NCBI GenBank assembly: GCA_022539475.1
Contig: VCMS01000009.1
Location: forward strand, 384,043 to 448,042
Length of the DNA stretch: 64,000 nucleotides
Source: Gracilaria domingensis
Taxonomy: Eukaryota > Rhodophyta > Florideophyceae > Gracilariales > Gracilariaceae
Direction of reading: 5' to 3'
The notes beneath the pieces were generated by a model. That model made no database searches and had not been told where the DNA came from. It saw only the letters and a program-made list of their open reading frames with translations. Position numbers and translations under genes: made by a program. Below are positions 53,701 to 64,000 of the stretch, piece by piece (the first letter of the stretch is position 1; each line of letters begins with the position of its first letter).

Positions 53701-54400
53701 TGGCCAGCGATGGCTTTCGATGCGTATGCCACTGTTCTTGGATGTTTTGATTGCGCCAAGAACCGCGTCAAACTGCGGAAGTATTCCAAGAAATTGGTAC
53801 TCTTCCCTGCTGGGGCTCCACTGGAGTTCGTGGCTATTGACTTGCTCGGTGAGTTTATTCGCACCCGTCAGAGAAACCGGTTTCTACTGGTGATCACTGA
53901 CCGCTTTTCTAAGCTGGTACGGACTGTGCCTTTGAAGAAGATTACCGCCAGTGCGTTCGCCAAAGCTTTCGTTACACACTGGGTTTTTGTCTATAGACCG
54001 CCGATTGATTTGTCATCGGATAATGGACCGCAGTTTGCGGCTAAGTTCTTTCAAGAAGTCTGCCGCATCTTTCGGATCCAAAACTGGTTCACAACAACAT
54101 ATTATCCCCACGTATGCCTACAATACGCAGGTCCATCGTACTACTCAGATCTCGCCGTTCGAGCTTGTGCTATCAGGCGTTTCACCGTCGGTGGTCATCG
54201 AGCCACAGCCAGTACTGGAAAGATTCCCCTCGCCCCGCCTCCATAGGGACGCGTGGAAGGGATGGCTCACGAAGATTATTACTACGGTTAGGCAGAATAT
54301 CGCTAAGGCACAAGCCGCCTACAAGCGGAATTTTGACGTCAGAGTGCGCAAACATGCCCCTCAGATCAGAAAAGGTAGCTATGCCTTTATACGCAAGTAA
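50769..54400 (+). pseudogene. Retrotransposon pol: protease, reverse transcriptase, RNase H, integrase
   Basis: Continues in the gag frame after TGA at 50766. Protease has VLDTGTG and VILGCDF. Reverse transcriptase keeps FCIDYRKLNAVT, YRFNRMPF and the catalytic YLDDIIVY (near 52485); stops lie at 51363, 52086, 52176 and 52542, and the frame shifts near 52537 and 52640. RNase H has YTDASDYQVGCALF and a TDH; stops lie at 53062 and 53152. Integrase has a His/Cys zinc-binding region (CFDCAK), VAIDLLG and SSDNGPQF with two catalytic Asp. The segment that should carry the catalytic Glu is deleted near 54100, which also shifts the frame. Not functional. Confidence 0.88.
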
Positions 54401-56061
54401 TACTACAATCCCGAGAAGGAGAAGCGCCACAAGCTTTCTCCTATCGCGGATGGTCCCTACCGGGTCATTTCAGTTACCGACACTACGGTTGTCCTTGACA
54501 TCAAGGGAGAGCACGAGCGTTTTTCACGGGATCGCGTAACGCCTGCACCAACGCCTGCTTCTCAGGAAACGAAACCGGAAACGCCGGACACCGCTACGCC
54601 TACTGCGGAACCAGCCGCCGAAGCGGGGGCGCGCACTTCGTTGTCCGTATTGCCGCATCCCAACCGCCGACTTGCTGATTTGTCGGACGAGCCGGAATCT
54701 CACCAGTCAGTCTCTGCTGCCGCTCACGTACGCACGCGGATACTGGCCCCTTCGGGATACATACCACCGCCCTCGACGCTCCAACTGAGGAGGGGGAGGA
54801 GGAGGCAAATCGCTGGCTGTCTTTGTCGCCGTCATCGAAGTAATCGCCGTTGCAGGCCTCAATGTAGCACGCAAGTCGTGGTGAACGCGCAAGGACGCGC
54901 AACGCACAGCCGGACAGTCGGAAAGACGCGAACAACGCGCAGCTATCCCGGAAGCCTGAGGAGGAAGGCACCACTTCGGTAGAGCACAAAGCCGGACACC
55001 CGGAAGAGTACCAGAGTGTAGCTGCTGCAGAAGTCGCCGCTTTGCCCGCGGATGGTGCTGTACTGCCGTCATAGACGGAAGGACAGAAGCCTGCCCCAGG
55101 TGTGCAGCGTGAGACCGGCACGCCGGAAAAGAAAGTCGCAAACACAGCAATAGCCGCGTCGAATGCGGAGAATACACGCGTGCCGCAGTCGGAGCCTGAC
55201 AGCGGTAGCGCACTTGTGCTGAAGAAAGCCGGAAGTCCGGAAGAGGAGTTAGTCGAAAGAGACCGTGCTTTTACGGCAGACCCGACTTCGGGAGATCTCA
55301 GTGAAGCATCGAGTGATGAAGTGGTTTAAAACACGGAGGAGATCGCCAATATGGCGAGCCGATACGCCACAGTAAGTGGGAAGCAGGACAACGCTGCACA
55401 CGCGCGCACATCGCGCCAAGTGTCTGGCTCCGCCTACGATCCGCCTCCAGTGAAGGACAACAGCACACGAGCCGGGCACGTGCCTGCTGTAAGGCTTGCG
55501 GCCGCCGAAAACGGAAATTCCGAATTCGAATCGGCAGCGCACTGCCGTGCAACGGCGCAGGCCCCATCACCAGCAGGGAGTGGCGAAACGCCGCCACGAC
55601 GCGCACAACAGCACCACTCGCTGGCGCACCGCAAAGCAGACCGTTCCCCCTCACGACGAAAGATCTCGCCGGACCCTATAAGAACGTTTTGCGGTTTGTA
55701 GAGCACGCGCAGATATTAATTGGACGTTTTTTCAAAAATTGGAGAGCGCTTGGTAGGGAAATGGGTTAATAAAATCGTTCCATACGGCCCCATCTAGGGT
55801 GTCAAAAGGGAAGGCGATAAGAATATGGAAGGAGTGTCGAAAGATAATGCTGGTGGTACATGACACTCACAATAGCATAACGTGCAACGAGAACAACCAT
55901 AATGCACCCTCCAATGACACTCACAAAATTGAAAAAATTGAGAATTTAATATGCACAGTGTCAAAAAGGAGGTCGCGCGGAAAGCTGAGCCAGTGTAATG
56001 TGAGGGTCCGGCACATCCAAATTCCTTCATGCTACGTTCACAAAATTGAAAATTTTTCTTA
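54401..56061 (+). other. Pro/Glu-rich linker region between integrase and chromodomain
   Basis: After TAA at 54398 the integrase tail continues (YYNPEKEKRHKLSPI, then DGPYRVI and KGEHERFSRDRV) in the same frame, followed by low-complexity stretches with repeated TPE and SPE motifs in shifting frames. At about 55705-56060 the DNA turns AT-rich and the phrase CACAAAATTGAAAA occurs twice (about 55920 and 56038); this may be an inserted fragment. Confidence 0.55.
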
Positions 56062-56523
56062 TAGGGGGAACGCCGGAAGCTCGCTATTCGAGAAGACCAA
56101 AGCAAGGTCACAGCCAGACAACTCGGGAAGGAAAGCCAGAAACCTGGAAGCCTGAATGTCAGGAACACGCAATCGTCACCAGAACCCCCTGGCGTACAGA
56201 ACGCACTGCCGTCAGGACGGAAGCCGTTCGGCAGCAACGCCCACGACGGGAAAGCAATTAACGACACCTCAGAAGAGGGCACAATAACCGAACCGCACAC
56301 TGAGCGGCGTGTCCTCGACAGGGAGTACGTTATGGACCGTCTGATTAGTCACGGCTACCCCTCTGATGGAGAGCTATTGTATCGAGTCCGTTGGTACGGC
56401 TGTACTTCTTCGAAGGACACACATGAGCCTATCGAGCACTTGCCTCGCTCTAAGGTTCTACAGTACCACTGTCGCACACGGACACCGATACCGGCTACGC
56501 TCGACAAAGCCCAAGTGGGTTGA
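56062..56523 (+). pseudogene. Chromodomain end of the retrotransposon polyprotein
   Basis: This frame, open from 56062 to TGA at 56521, ends in a chromodomain: REYVMDRLISHG, ELLYRVRWYGC, THEPIEHLPRSKVLQYHC. This is the pattern Y-V-ILDH, YLVRWKGY, TWEP found at the integrase C-terminus of chromoviruses, where it guides insertion to marked chromatin. The usual Trp of TWEP is His here. It is cut off from pol by the breaks upstream. Confidence 0.8.
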
Positions 56524-57040
56524 CCACCCACAACTTGTGAGTTATGCCGTCTCAGACGGAATATGCAGCTTCACGCGGATGAAATTGCATCACGCAAAAC
56601 GTGCCACTTTACGCGGATGCAACGATGTTGATACTAACAAGCCGCCCTAGGCGGACGCTACTGAAAAGCAGCAACATGCCGCTCTATGCGGACAGTCTCT
56701 GTCTGAACAGACAAGCCGCGAAACGCGGAAGCCACTTGCAGTGGAGAAGAAGATGAAGAAGAAAGAAGCCTAAGAAGAAGGAGAAGAAGCCAGGACACTG
56801 GAAGGAAGACTAAGAAGTTTTATCGCTACAGCCGCTTCTGCGGAAAGTTACCCCTCTCTTGTGGGCCATTCGTAACAGCCTCGAACGAGGTATTGCCCAC
56901 TGAGAAGGGGAAGAACAAGGAGAAAAGTTTGAGCCAAGCCAGAAAGGCTGGAGAAGTTTACCTCCAACTATTGAGTCGCCTCTCATCATTGGGGTCTATT
57001 ACGGACTACTGTAGCCCGTCAGGAATCGCGAGCCGGGAAA
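56524..57040. other. Post-chromodomain spacer with purine-rich tract
   Basis: No protein domain. GCGGA recurs (for example TACGCGGATG, CTATGCGGACA). A purine-rich stretch of about 80 bases lies at about 56738-56820 and a second polypurine-tract-like sequence (GAGAAGGGGAAGAACAAGGAG) near 56901-56921. These sit on the + strand, ahead of the antisense frame. Confidence 0.5.
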
Positions 57041-58777
57041 TTACGCGCCGGACGGCCCAGAACCTGGGGTGCCCGCACTACCGGGAGCCCCGCAGAAGTG
57101 CTGTGCCGCTATCGCTTGCAATTCCGACTCGTCGCTCACCGTATCGAGAACAGCCACCCCCACGCCTCGAAGAAAGTCGCGAATGACCGCCGCTCGCGGT
57201 GTGGGCGTAGTATTGCCCCTCCAGGCGGACGTTTCGACCTGAGCCGAGGGAGCAGTGGAAACAGGAGCCGCTGTTGCCGGCGGTTCGACAACAACTACCT
57301 CGTCGTCGTCTCCCATCGATTCGGGCTCTGGTTCGTTCTCCACGCCCTCTGGGCTTCCCTCATTCATGGGGCTACCTCCCTCGGCAGGGTCATCACCGTC
57401 GGCGTCGACGTATACAAACCCACGCCGGTGCCCTTCCGGGATATGAAGCTCCTCTCGGCGGCGACAAGCCGCCTCAGCGGGACCAATTATCTCCCAAATC
57501 CATGGGTCGAAGTATACGAAGTCGCGGGCATTGACGTTCCGCCCCGGAGAACGGTCCGACTGCCGACGAATCCCGTCGGAAACCTGACTGGCAGGCACCT
57601 CATTCCCGTCAATCTGGTCAATGACGTCCACCAACGCGGTGGCTTCGCGCGCATTGCGGAGCGAGCCGAGCAATTCGGAGAGATCCAGCGCTCGGATCGC
57701 TTGCCAGATGAGCTCCGGGATGAACCAAACCCCGTACGAATCATATGCCCCGATGAGGAGGAAAGCCGCAACGCGGACGCTCCATTCTGTTGCAGAGATG
57801 CTCCACAGGCCGCGAGGCGGATCTTTCATGAAATAAGAGCTTATGTAAATTAGGCAGGGCCGTAGCTCTACGTGACACCCTCGTGGGACTTCGACCGCAG
57901 ACCCGAATGACGGCAGCGGCAGGTATCGCCCAGTATGGGAGTGACGCCCGATGCGCTCAACCTCCGTGCACTGGTATGGCACCAGTACCCCGAAGCGGGA
58001 ACGCCATTTCCTCTCGAATCGGAGGCCTTCATGAAATTGAGATCGTGCAGGACGGGGAAGAAACCGGAACTCGGCACGAAAATTGGGCCCCGCCCACAGG
58101 ATCAACTCCTGCTGCGCCTGAACGGTGTCCGAATATCGGTCAATTTCGTCCAACCCGTTGGCTAGATGGTCGCCGTAGCCGACGTCGCCGAAAGTTCGGT
58201 AACGTGCCACGTGATACTGGTACTGTGCCGGCACGGGATGCTCATTCGGAGCTCGGAAGTGTCGCGCGTACCCAATGCGGGCTATCTAATTGCGAGCAAA
58301 TTGTCTCGTCTCGTTTCGACCTACAAACAGGCAACTCGGTGTGACCGCAACGCGGGCGATCCAGTCCCATGAACGGGTAACGTCAGCAGGAAGCCCACCA
58401 GGGAGTTGGCCGTCGACAGCGTACGAGTCGACCAGCTCGGTATTCCGAACGGCCTCGGCGTCAAGCCAGGGAGCCTGGGCGAAAAGGACACTGTGCCGGT
58501 GCGGATCCCGGATGCGTAACGCGCCTGCGGTAATCCATCCACCCAGCGTAACTGGCATCTCGGCGTTGAACCAGTCCCATACGGGCGCGGGACCAGCTTG
58601 AGCTGGAGCGTGATCTTGCCCGGAGGAACCCTGTTGGGAGTAATCCGCCGACTGCGGAAGAGGTACAGACCGTAACGGCGGGTTGGAAAGTTGCATGCGT
58701 GCCGTCGAAGACGGAGGGGCGTTCGGTGTATGAGATATCGGAGGAGGGCTCGAAATGGCGAGGTTCGCTATTGACAC
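57041..58777 (-). pseudogene. Long antisense ORF inside the retrotransposon, one in-frame stop
   Basis: On the minus strand a single frame runs from ATG at 58777 to TAA at 57041, 579 codons, interrupted only by TAG at 58286-58288. The first part is Ser/Pro/Gln-rich, then ordered (PVWDWFNAEMPVTLGGW, SVLFAQAPWLDAEAV). After the stop it continues (HFRAPNEHP, AQYQYHVARYRTFGDVGYGD, WAGPNFRAEFRFLPRPARSQ, GLWSISATEWSVRVAAFLLI). The C-terminal 150 residues are acidic and low complexity. No family is recognised. Antisense accessory frames between pol and the 3' LTR are known in some plant Ty3/gypsy elements (for example Grande-type); this is a candidate of that kind. Confidence 0.65.
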
Positions 58778-58926
58778 CGGAGGTGTTGGTGGTTCCGAAC
58801 ACTTCTCGGCACACCCGTCTTGGGAGACTTCCTTCTATACCTCCATCACGAGGCGCATCGAGCCGACGGAGTCGGTGTCTCAGCCTGAGAAGGGGGAGAT
58901 GTAGAGCAAAATGCCCTACAGAGGGA

Positions 58927-59748
58927 TGCACCGGGCTGTTTTTCATAGTCTGTTGATTCGTTACCGGCTTCGACACCTCATGTTATGAGAGGCTACTGTA
59001 GTAGTGGCCCTACCTTGGGGTATGCCTGGGAAGGGTAGCGTTTCTGCACACGTTTGCTGAGGTGGCCCGATGCCGGGTGCGCCGTAGCAAGCCTGCCACG
59101 GTTTCACACGTGTAGGGTGTTGGCCGGCAGCGCCGGATAGTTAGGTACTTCTTAATTGATATTTTCAAGTGCCGAATATAGGTGGCGGCACTTGGCGCCA
59201 CTGTACGGGAAGTAAACCTCAAGGAGGCTTCTGGCTCTGACTTTCTTGCCGCTTGTGAACGGTCTTCGTCCCTAATCGGGCAATCCGCCGCAATTCCGGG
59301 CTAGTCATCCGACTTCTACCACTGAGAAGTTCTAGACTGTCGTTACGCCATCTTTTGTGTTGTTTTATTGTTATTATTTCCGTCATACGGCTCCTATCGC
59401 TCTGCCCTGTTATACAGGTTTGACCCACATTGTCTGGGAATGCTTCTCGATCTCGCGAGTGAGTGCAACGCTGCGCGGCTCGTTGGTTGCCCGTTTTGCC
59501 AACACCGTTGGTTTGAATATCTCCACTTGCTGTGGCTCGCAGGAACTACCCGCATTCTACGCCGATTCTACCCACCCCAACCTCCGGCTGCACGCCCAGG
59601 ACGGGGCTGCCCGGATTTACACCCGGTCTATGTCAGCCCTACCAGAGGGTTCTACCACCGACCCTACCTCTATAAAGATCGGGGCTCGAACACCCTGTAG
59701 GTGCGCTTTCCGCGACGCGGCTCTTGTTTTCCCACTCGTGGGATTGCA
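58927..59748 (+). repeat. 3' LTR
   Basis: About 822 bp, uninterrupted, matching the 5' LTR. The purine-rich CAGAGGGA directly before it is a plausible polypurine tract, and GAGAAGGGGGAGATG lies about 30 bp further up. Confidence 0.9.
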
Positions 59749-60350
59749 CCACAGGAGCATCTTAAAACCTCGTAACCCTACAAGAAATTTTTTCATTTTT
59801 GTGATTGCAAATGGAGTGCATCTTTCGAGGTGCTTAGCCTCCAAATGCAGTGCGCCTGTACGCCATCCGCGTTCCAATGTGACCACTCTTGGCAGGGCAT
59901 TTAATTTTTTAATAGTTTATTTCATTGTTGTGAGTGCGCGTGGAGTGCAAACTGAAATCGTGGGAGGCGAAGTGCGGACAATGTGGGCGCAGATGGAGTG
60001 CAACATGTATCGCGTGCACTCCAAGTGCGCTGCATGTGCTTCGCGGGGGTCCTCCAATGTGACACTGCGAAATTAGGCTGCAATCGCACATTGATCGCAC
60101 TCAATGCGCCATCCGTTTGGCATCCATGTATCATCCATTGGTGGCATCCAACCTCAAATTGCGCTCCCCTTTTCCAAAAATTTCTCATAGGGTAAAGAGC
60201 GAACTCGGAGAAAAGGAGAGGTTTTTCATTGCACAGCGCTTCCACCGACGTTTAAGCGCCACGACTCAGCCCCACCGCCTTCTTCCGCTGTTTCGCAGCA
60301 GATGGAGATCCCCAGCCTTCCCGCGCTTCTCGTTCGCCGCCCCCGCCTGT
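59749..60350. other. Intergenic flank of the retrotransposon
   Basis: No gene recognised. The words GGAGTGCA and TCCAATGTGAC recur within about 59810-60065, suggesting an old local duplication. Confidence 0.4.
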
Positions 60351-61163
60351 GAAAGGCTATGTGTGTCCTCTGCATCCGCTGCCAATACTGCTGCTGTCCA
60401 CTCTCGCCGAGGCCTTGCAATCCATGACCTTTGCTTTTAGCACCTTCTTCACGTTCGCCGCGCCACTGGCGCTCGCCCTAGCGCTCCCGGTCGGCCTCAG
60501 TGTCTCAGCGAGGCCGTGTTTTGCGCCATCAGCGATCACCGTGGCGACCGCCCCTTGAACGACGACATCTGTACATTGTGCGCCACAAGCGGCTTCAAGT
60601 CCACCGAATCCTTGCGCACGTCGCCGCTCTTGCCCTCGATAGCCAGTTCCATGCCCTTCTGGCGGCTGCCGTCGTGCCGCTCGCCTTTCTCCCTCTCGTG
60701 CACAGCCAGTTGCGGAGCCACGCTGCCCCACGTCTGCTTCTCAAAGTCCGCCATTAGCTCAGCAAAGTCCGACGTGTCCGGCAGGCATATTTGCTTGTTT
60801 TCAGCAGCTCCTCCTCGTCCCCTGCGCGCTGCTGCTTCAGCTCCTCACCGCCCCCTGCCACCGTTTCCCCAATTTCCAGTGACTCGCGCCACTCGTCAAT
60901 GCGCAACGCACGGCGGCGCACGCCCTCTCATCCAGCGCAGCCGCGTTTGCTGCGTTGCCGCCGGTATGAGTCGCAATCAGCGCAATCGTATTCACCAGAC
61001 GCCTCTGTGTTGTGACAGACGTAGCTGCCCGCGCATACATGACTAGACGGTTAGCATTATCATGAAGTGAAGCCCAGATATCAGCTTGACAGGCTTGCTG
61101 AGTGGAGAGAACCAGTGGGCAACGCCTCTTTTGTACGAAATCGGCGCTACATTCGTGATTCAT
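60351..61163 (-). pseudogene. Unrecognised coding relic with frame changes
   Basis: On the minus strand, coding-like pieces follow one another in different frames: LVNTIALIATHTGGNAANAA (about 61000), then IDEWRESLEIGETVAGGGEEL and GDEEELLKTSK (about 60900-60790), then CLPDTSDFAELMADFEKQTW and DVRKDSVDLKPLVAHNVQ (about 60770-60560), then ETLRPTGSARASASGAANVK (about 60500-60440). The order and mostly hydrophilic helical character suggest one protein broken by small indels, or exons that I cannot join. The family is unknown. Confidence 0.35.
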
Positions 61164-61225
61164 TCAACAAGCTTCACTTTCTGAATTTTCAATGGAACAG
61201 ATAGAAGGCAGACAGGCCGCAACCT

Positions 61226-63678
61226 CTAAGCTAAAAGGCGGCGCATAACCCCGGCTTCGGGAAGGGGAGCACCGCTTTCTTCCCCGTTTTCTATGTTGCA
61301 GAACGCCAACTCGATAGTCACTTCCGTAAAGGCCGCCTCATCGTTCACCTCCTCATTCGTCGTGTCGATGTTGGGGTCCATATCAAAGTATGAACCGAAA
61401 CCATCGGTTTCAATGACAATTGTTGAAGGCTGTGGTGGTTGTGTTTGGATTGCGGGGCCTTCAGGACCGTCCAGGGCAGGGGTTTCAACGGCAACAGTGG
61501 CAGTCACTCTTGAAGCAGTTCTACTGCTTCGTCGGCTCTGGGAGGACAATGCGCGGTTAAACGCGCAGAAAATCATTTTTTCTACTTTGACGGGGTGACG
61601 CCTGTTCTGTGAGGGTTTTCTTATCCTGCCCTGGAGACCAAAACTCCTTTCCAAATTAGAAGATGGAGGACTCACCAACAAAATGCGGAGAGCAAAGTCT
61701 CGTAGCCACACATTTCTCGTAAACTGCATCTAATAAAGAACAGGAATGTTCTTGAACGCCATTAATGCTTCTCTTTCGGCCGGATTATCCGCTTGAGCCC
61801 TTCATGATAGTATCGTGTAACTGAACTCTTCGAACAAACGGTGCACAGCACCATCAATACCTCCGGAGCTCGGGAGTTTTTGCGTGGGAGGGAATACATC
61901 GGATGTTACATACGCTCTCATATGCCTCAAGACATGCATGTTGTACTCTGTGGCTTCCTCGTTTAAGCTTCGAATGTCTAAGCAATATACGACAAAGTGG
62001 ATAGAGGTCAGTAAGGGTATTTTTCTTGACTCGTTCTTCATGCGATCGCGAAAACATGTGACAACCTACTCTCGTCGCTCTGAGGTAAAAAAAAGAGTTA
62101 GGGGAGCGCTAGGAGTTCTCGCTCGAGCTGCTTGGTGGCTGGGTAGACTTCTGAGATAACAGAACTGTCATCATCAAAAATACGAAGGTATTGGCGCATG
62201 AGACGAAAGATAGAGTAAATGTCCAAACACTTGTCAAACACAGAGTTGTCACGAATAGTTGCTTCAAAATAGTCTCTTCGTTGAGCGTTTCTGTTGCTTT
62301 ATAAGTTCTTACGGAAGTCAGGGCAGTCCACCAATTTGTGATAAACAGGCTTACCCCTGATGAAAGAATGCAACATTCCCTCCGAACTTGCGAAACGCGT
62401 AGCCGCCATCTTCATTGGCAAAACTGCCGTTCTAATCAGAACCACTCTGCCATAGGAATCTACTTCCCGGTCACTTCCCACGTATCCTGCATTGCGTAGA
62501 TTGATATTGTATTGATCCATAAGCTGCTTAAAACGAAAATAGAATTTCGAGTGTTTTCGGAGGTCATTGACTACACCTGATACTGTAGAAAGAATATCAC
62601 TTACCCACTGCAGCTCGCCTACGTCCTGCATAAGTAAGTTCGCGACATGTGTCTGGTCTTGACCGGAAAGAACGTGGCTGTGTTTCCGTACAATTTTCTC
62701 TTTCGCCTTGACACAGGATGTGATATTGTCGCTAACCACCCCACTGATTCGCACGATGTCCCCAAAGTCGCGAAAACCCGTTTCTACACTATCGGCGTAA
62801 AGTGCAGAGTCGCAGCTGCTGGAGCGTGTGTAGACGGATCTCAAGAAGTAAGTGACTCTCGAGCGATTTACGCCTGTAATTGTAAGCAGCACGTTAACGA
62901 TATTTTCGGAGTTTGCGTCGGTCCACCCGTCAAATATAAGCGTTCCATATGTTCGTCTTAGAGCAGAAGAGATCGCTGACTTAACCATGTTAAAATTCCT
63001 TTGATAATATCCTTCGATATTCTTCGTTTCCATTCTAGCGATTGTAGGAACATGACGCTCAAAGCGTGGGTCCAAAAGTTTGACGATTTGAAACAATTCG
63101 TTTTCTCCCTCCCTTCTACTGAGTACGTTAAACGGTAGCATGTAATTAACAACAAACTGCGTTAGTAAATCATGCAGCCGCGACACTTTCCTAGCGAATT
63201 CTTTGTAGGCATTCTCTACTTTCGGCACAGCTTCATTGCTCTGATCTCTACTGGTGCCAGACGTAAATGGTCTGGAAGTCTGGTTAGGGCAAATCTCAAG
63301 GCGTTCCTTCACCGGTGTTACCGGAACGCCGTAGCACTCCGATTCTGAACCAAGCTTTCGATACGCGCGCTGCAGTGCGGGCGACTTGAGTAGTCTAGAT
63401 AGTGTCTCGGCGGAGATAAAGTCACATTGTAGAAGATGTCGTCCCAATTGGGTGGCGTTCTGCGTCTCAGCCTTAGTGTGCCACACGCAGCCATTGCAGG
63501 TGGCGTAAAAGTTTTCAGCTATAGCTGTCGGATCAGTGTCTTGCTGGAGTGAGAAACATTCTGTGGGCCACCAACTTCGTTTGCGCCCTACTTTTCGCAA
63601 GGTCGAAGACTGCGATTGATGATTAACTGAAAGGTTTTGAGTTGACATTTGAAATCGATTAGACGCAGGACCAGACAC
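61226..63678 (-). pseudogene. hAT-family DNA transposase, decayed
   Basis: The main frame, 63678-62299 (459 aa), has a BED-type zinc finger (CNGCVWHTKAETQ with a downstream HLLQC) and a DUF659/RNase-H-like region (ALRRTYGTLIFDGWTDANSE, SGVVSDNITSCVKAKEKI). A segment like FRFKQLMDQYNINLR, then TRFASSEGMLHSFI, follows. Further pieces continue downstream in other frames: DDDSSVISEVYPATKQLERE (about 62190-62130), RKIPLLTSIHFVVYCLDIRS (62041-61802), and the C-terminal dimerisation motif LRILLVSPPSSNLERSFGLQ (within 61729-61226). Frame changes and stops between them make it non-functional unless introns were missed. The ends of the element were not located. Confidence 0.82.
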
Positions 63679-63824
63679 CTGTGGCGGGAAAAAAGTGGAA
63701 CAAATCTCTGGTTTGCGAGCTTGCTGTGGAAGTCAAGGTGAAGCTTTGCAGTTTGTGTGAGCGACCAGTGTGAGAGCTGGTTGAGCGCGCTGAACCATAT
63801 AGAACCTTACTGAGAAGCTTGCAA

Positions 63825-64000
63825 ATGGCTGCGGGTGGCGCGGCATCGAGGCAGTCCGACGCTTTTCAGAAGAGGAAGACTACGATAAAGGAGCAGAAAG
63901 TGCGCCAGTGCTGCTTACCGGTCATGGGCGAGAGTCGCTGGAGTGGCAGGAGAGCAAAGGCGCGCAAATTGTTTCGTATAAACTTTGTTGGAGCTGCTTT
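63825..64000 (+). CDS. Possible 5' end of a gene running off the window
   Basis: ATG at 63825 opens a frame with no stop to the window edge (58 codons). It starts MAAGGAASRQSDAFQKRKT and continues basic and Lys/Arg-rich. The DNA is GC-balanced and clear of the transposase. Function cannot be judged from so little; it could also be chance. Confidence 0.3.
   Translation, partial: MAAGGAASRQSDAFQKRKTTIKEQKVRQCCLPVMGESRWSGRRAKARKLFRINFVGAA

Larger units (their letters stand above)
47026..59748 (+). mobile_element. Ty3/gypsy LTR retrotransposon (chromovirus type), decayed
   Basis: Two direct LTRs of about 822 bp (47026-48595 including an insertion, and 58927-59748), both starting TGCAC and ending TTGCA. 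A primer-binding site follows the 5' LTR at 48604 and a purine tract precedes the 3' LTR. Between them on the + strand lie gag, protease, reverse transcriptase, RNase H, integrase and a chromodomain, in the Ty3/gypsy order. A long antisense frame occupies 57041-58777. I see no matching target-site duplication at the outer ends. Scattered substitutions between the LTRs and many stops show it is old and cannot act on its own. Confidence 0.92.

Noticed and set aside
48765-54246. Stop-codon reassignment or programmed readthrough to explain the in-frame stops in gag-pol
   Set aside because: All three stop codons occur in the frame and host genes in the window end normally at TAA, TAG and TGA; frameshifts and an integrase deletion also show decay.
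55249-55706. Minus-strand frames of about 90-118 codons inside the retrotransposon linker
   Set aside because: Short, overlapping, no shared continuation; unlike the long antisense frame at 57041-58777.

Overview
The window reads as nuclear DNA of a eukaryotic alga. Genes are mostly intronless or carry one or two short GT-AG introns of about 60-150 bp. Intergenic spaces are short in the gene-rich left third. Two genes look plastid-linked: a transit-peptide-like protein with four tandem repeats, and plant-type class II DAHP synthase. There is also a SUT/SUC-type sucrose transporter and a secreted protein with a CBM1-like cysteine module. I infer a unicellular red alga (Porphyridium-like). This rests on gene content and style, not on a database match.

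Left third (about 2-24.9 kb), housekeeping genes: a spliced gene end (1977-2205), a small secreted protein (2508), an unknown 466-aa protein (3254), the four-repeat protein (5156), adenylosuccinate synthetase (6439), a PH-domain protein kinase (8024), a BCP/Dot5-like peroxiredoxin with a long acidic repeat tail (10368), a second PH-domain kinase (11783), a 1-Cys peroxiredoxin (14146), class II DAHP synthase (15158), actin-related protein 6 (17182), a degraded RNase H relic (19064), a serine/arginine/alanine-rich unknown (21078), a sucrose transporter (22213), a CBM1-like secreted protein with an apparent poly-C frame break (24503 down to 23902) and a small secreted protein (24613). Base composition jumps sharply: 11.3-16 kb and 20.7-24.6 kb are extremely GC-rich, while the neighbours are near-balanced.

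Middle (about 25-45.6 kb), an accessory block: two degenerate copies of an F-box-like gene lie in inverted orientation (25371-26055 and 33815-34475) around a GT2 glycosyltransferase (26361) and a multi-pass membrane protein (31959). A C-terminal PRPP-synthetase relic follows (34891). Three full-length paralogous F-box-like genes share one strand (35906, 37617, 43486), with duplicated flanking DNA and one unrelated unknown gene (42399). Large parts of 28-32 kb and 39-42 kb hold no gene I can support.

Right third (about 47-64 kb), mobile DNA: a 12.7-kb Ty3/gypsy chromovirus (47026-59748) with about 822-bp LTRs, gag, protease, RT, RNase H, integrase and a chromodomain. The coding part is decayed, much of it by in-frame stops. 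It also carries a long antisense open frame (58777 down to 57041) between the chromodomain and the 3' LTR, and a 740-bp TG...CA element nested in its 5' LTR. A decayed hAT transposase (61226-63678) and the possible first codons of another gene (63825 onward) close the window.
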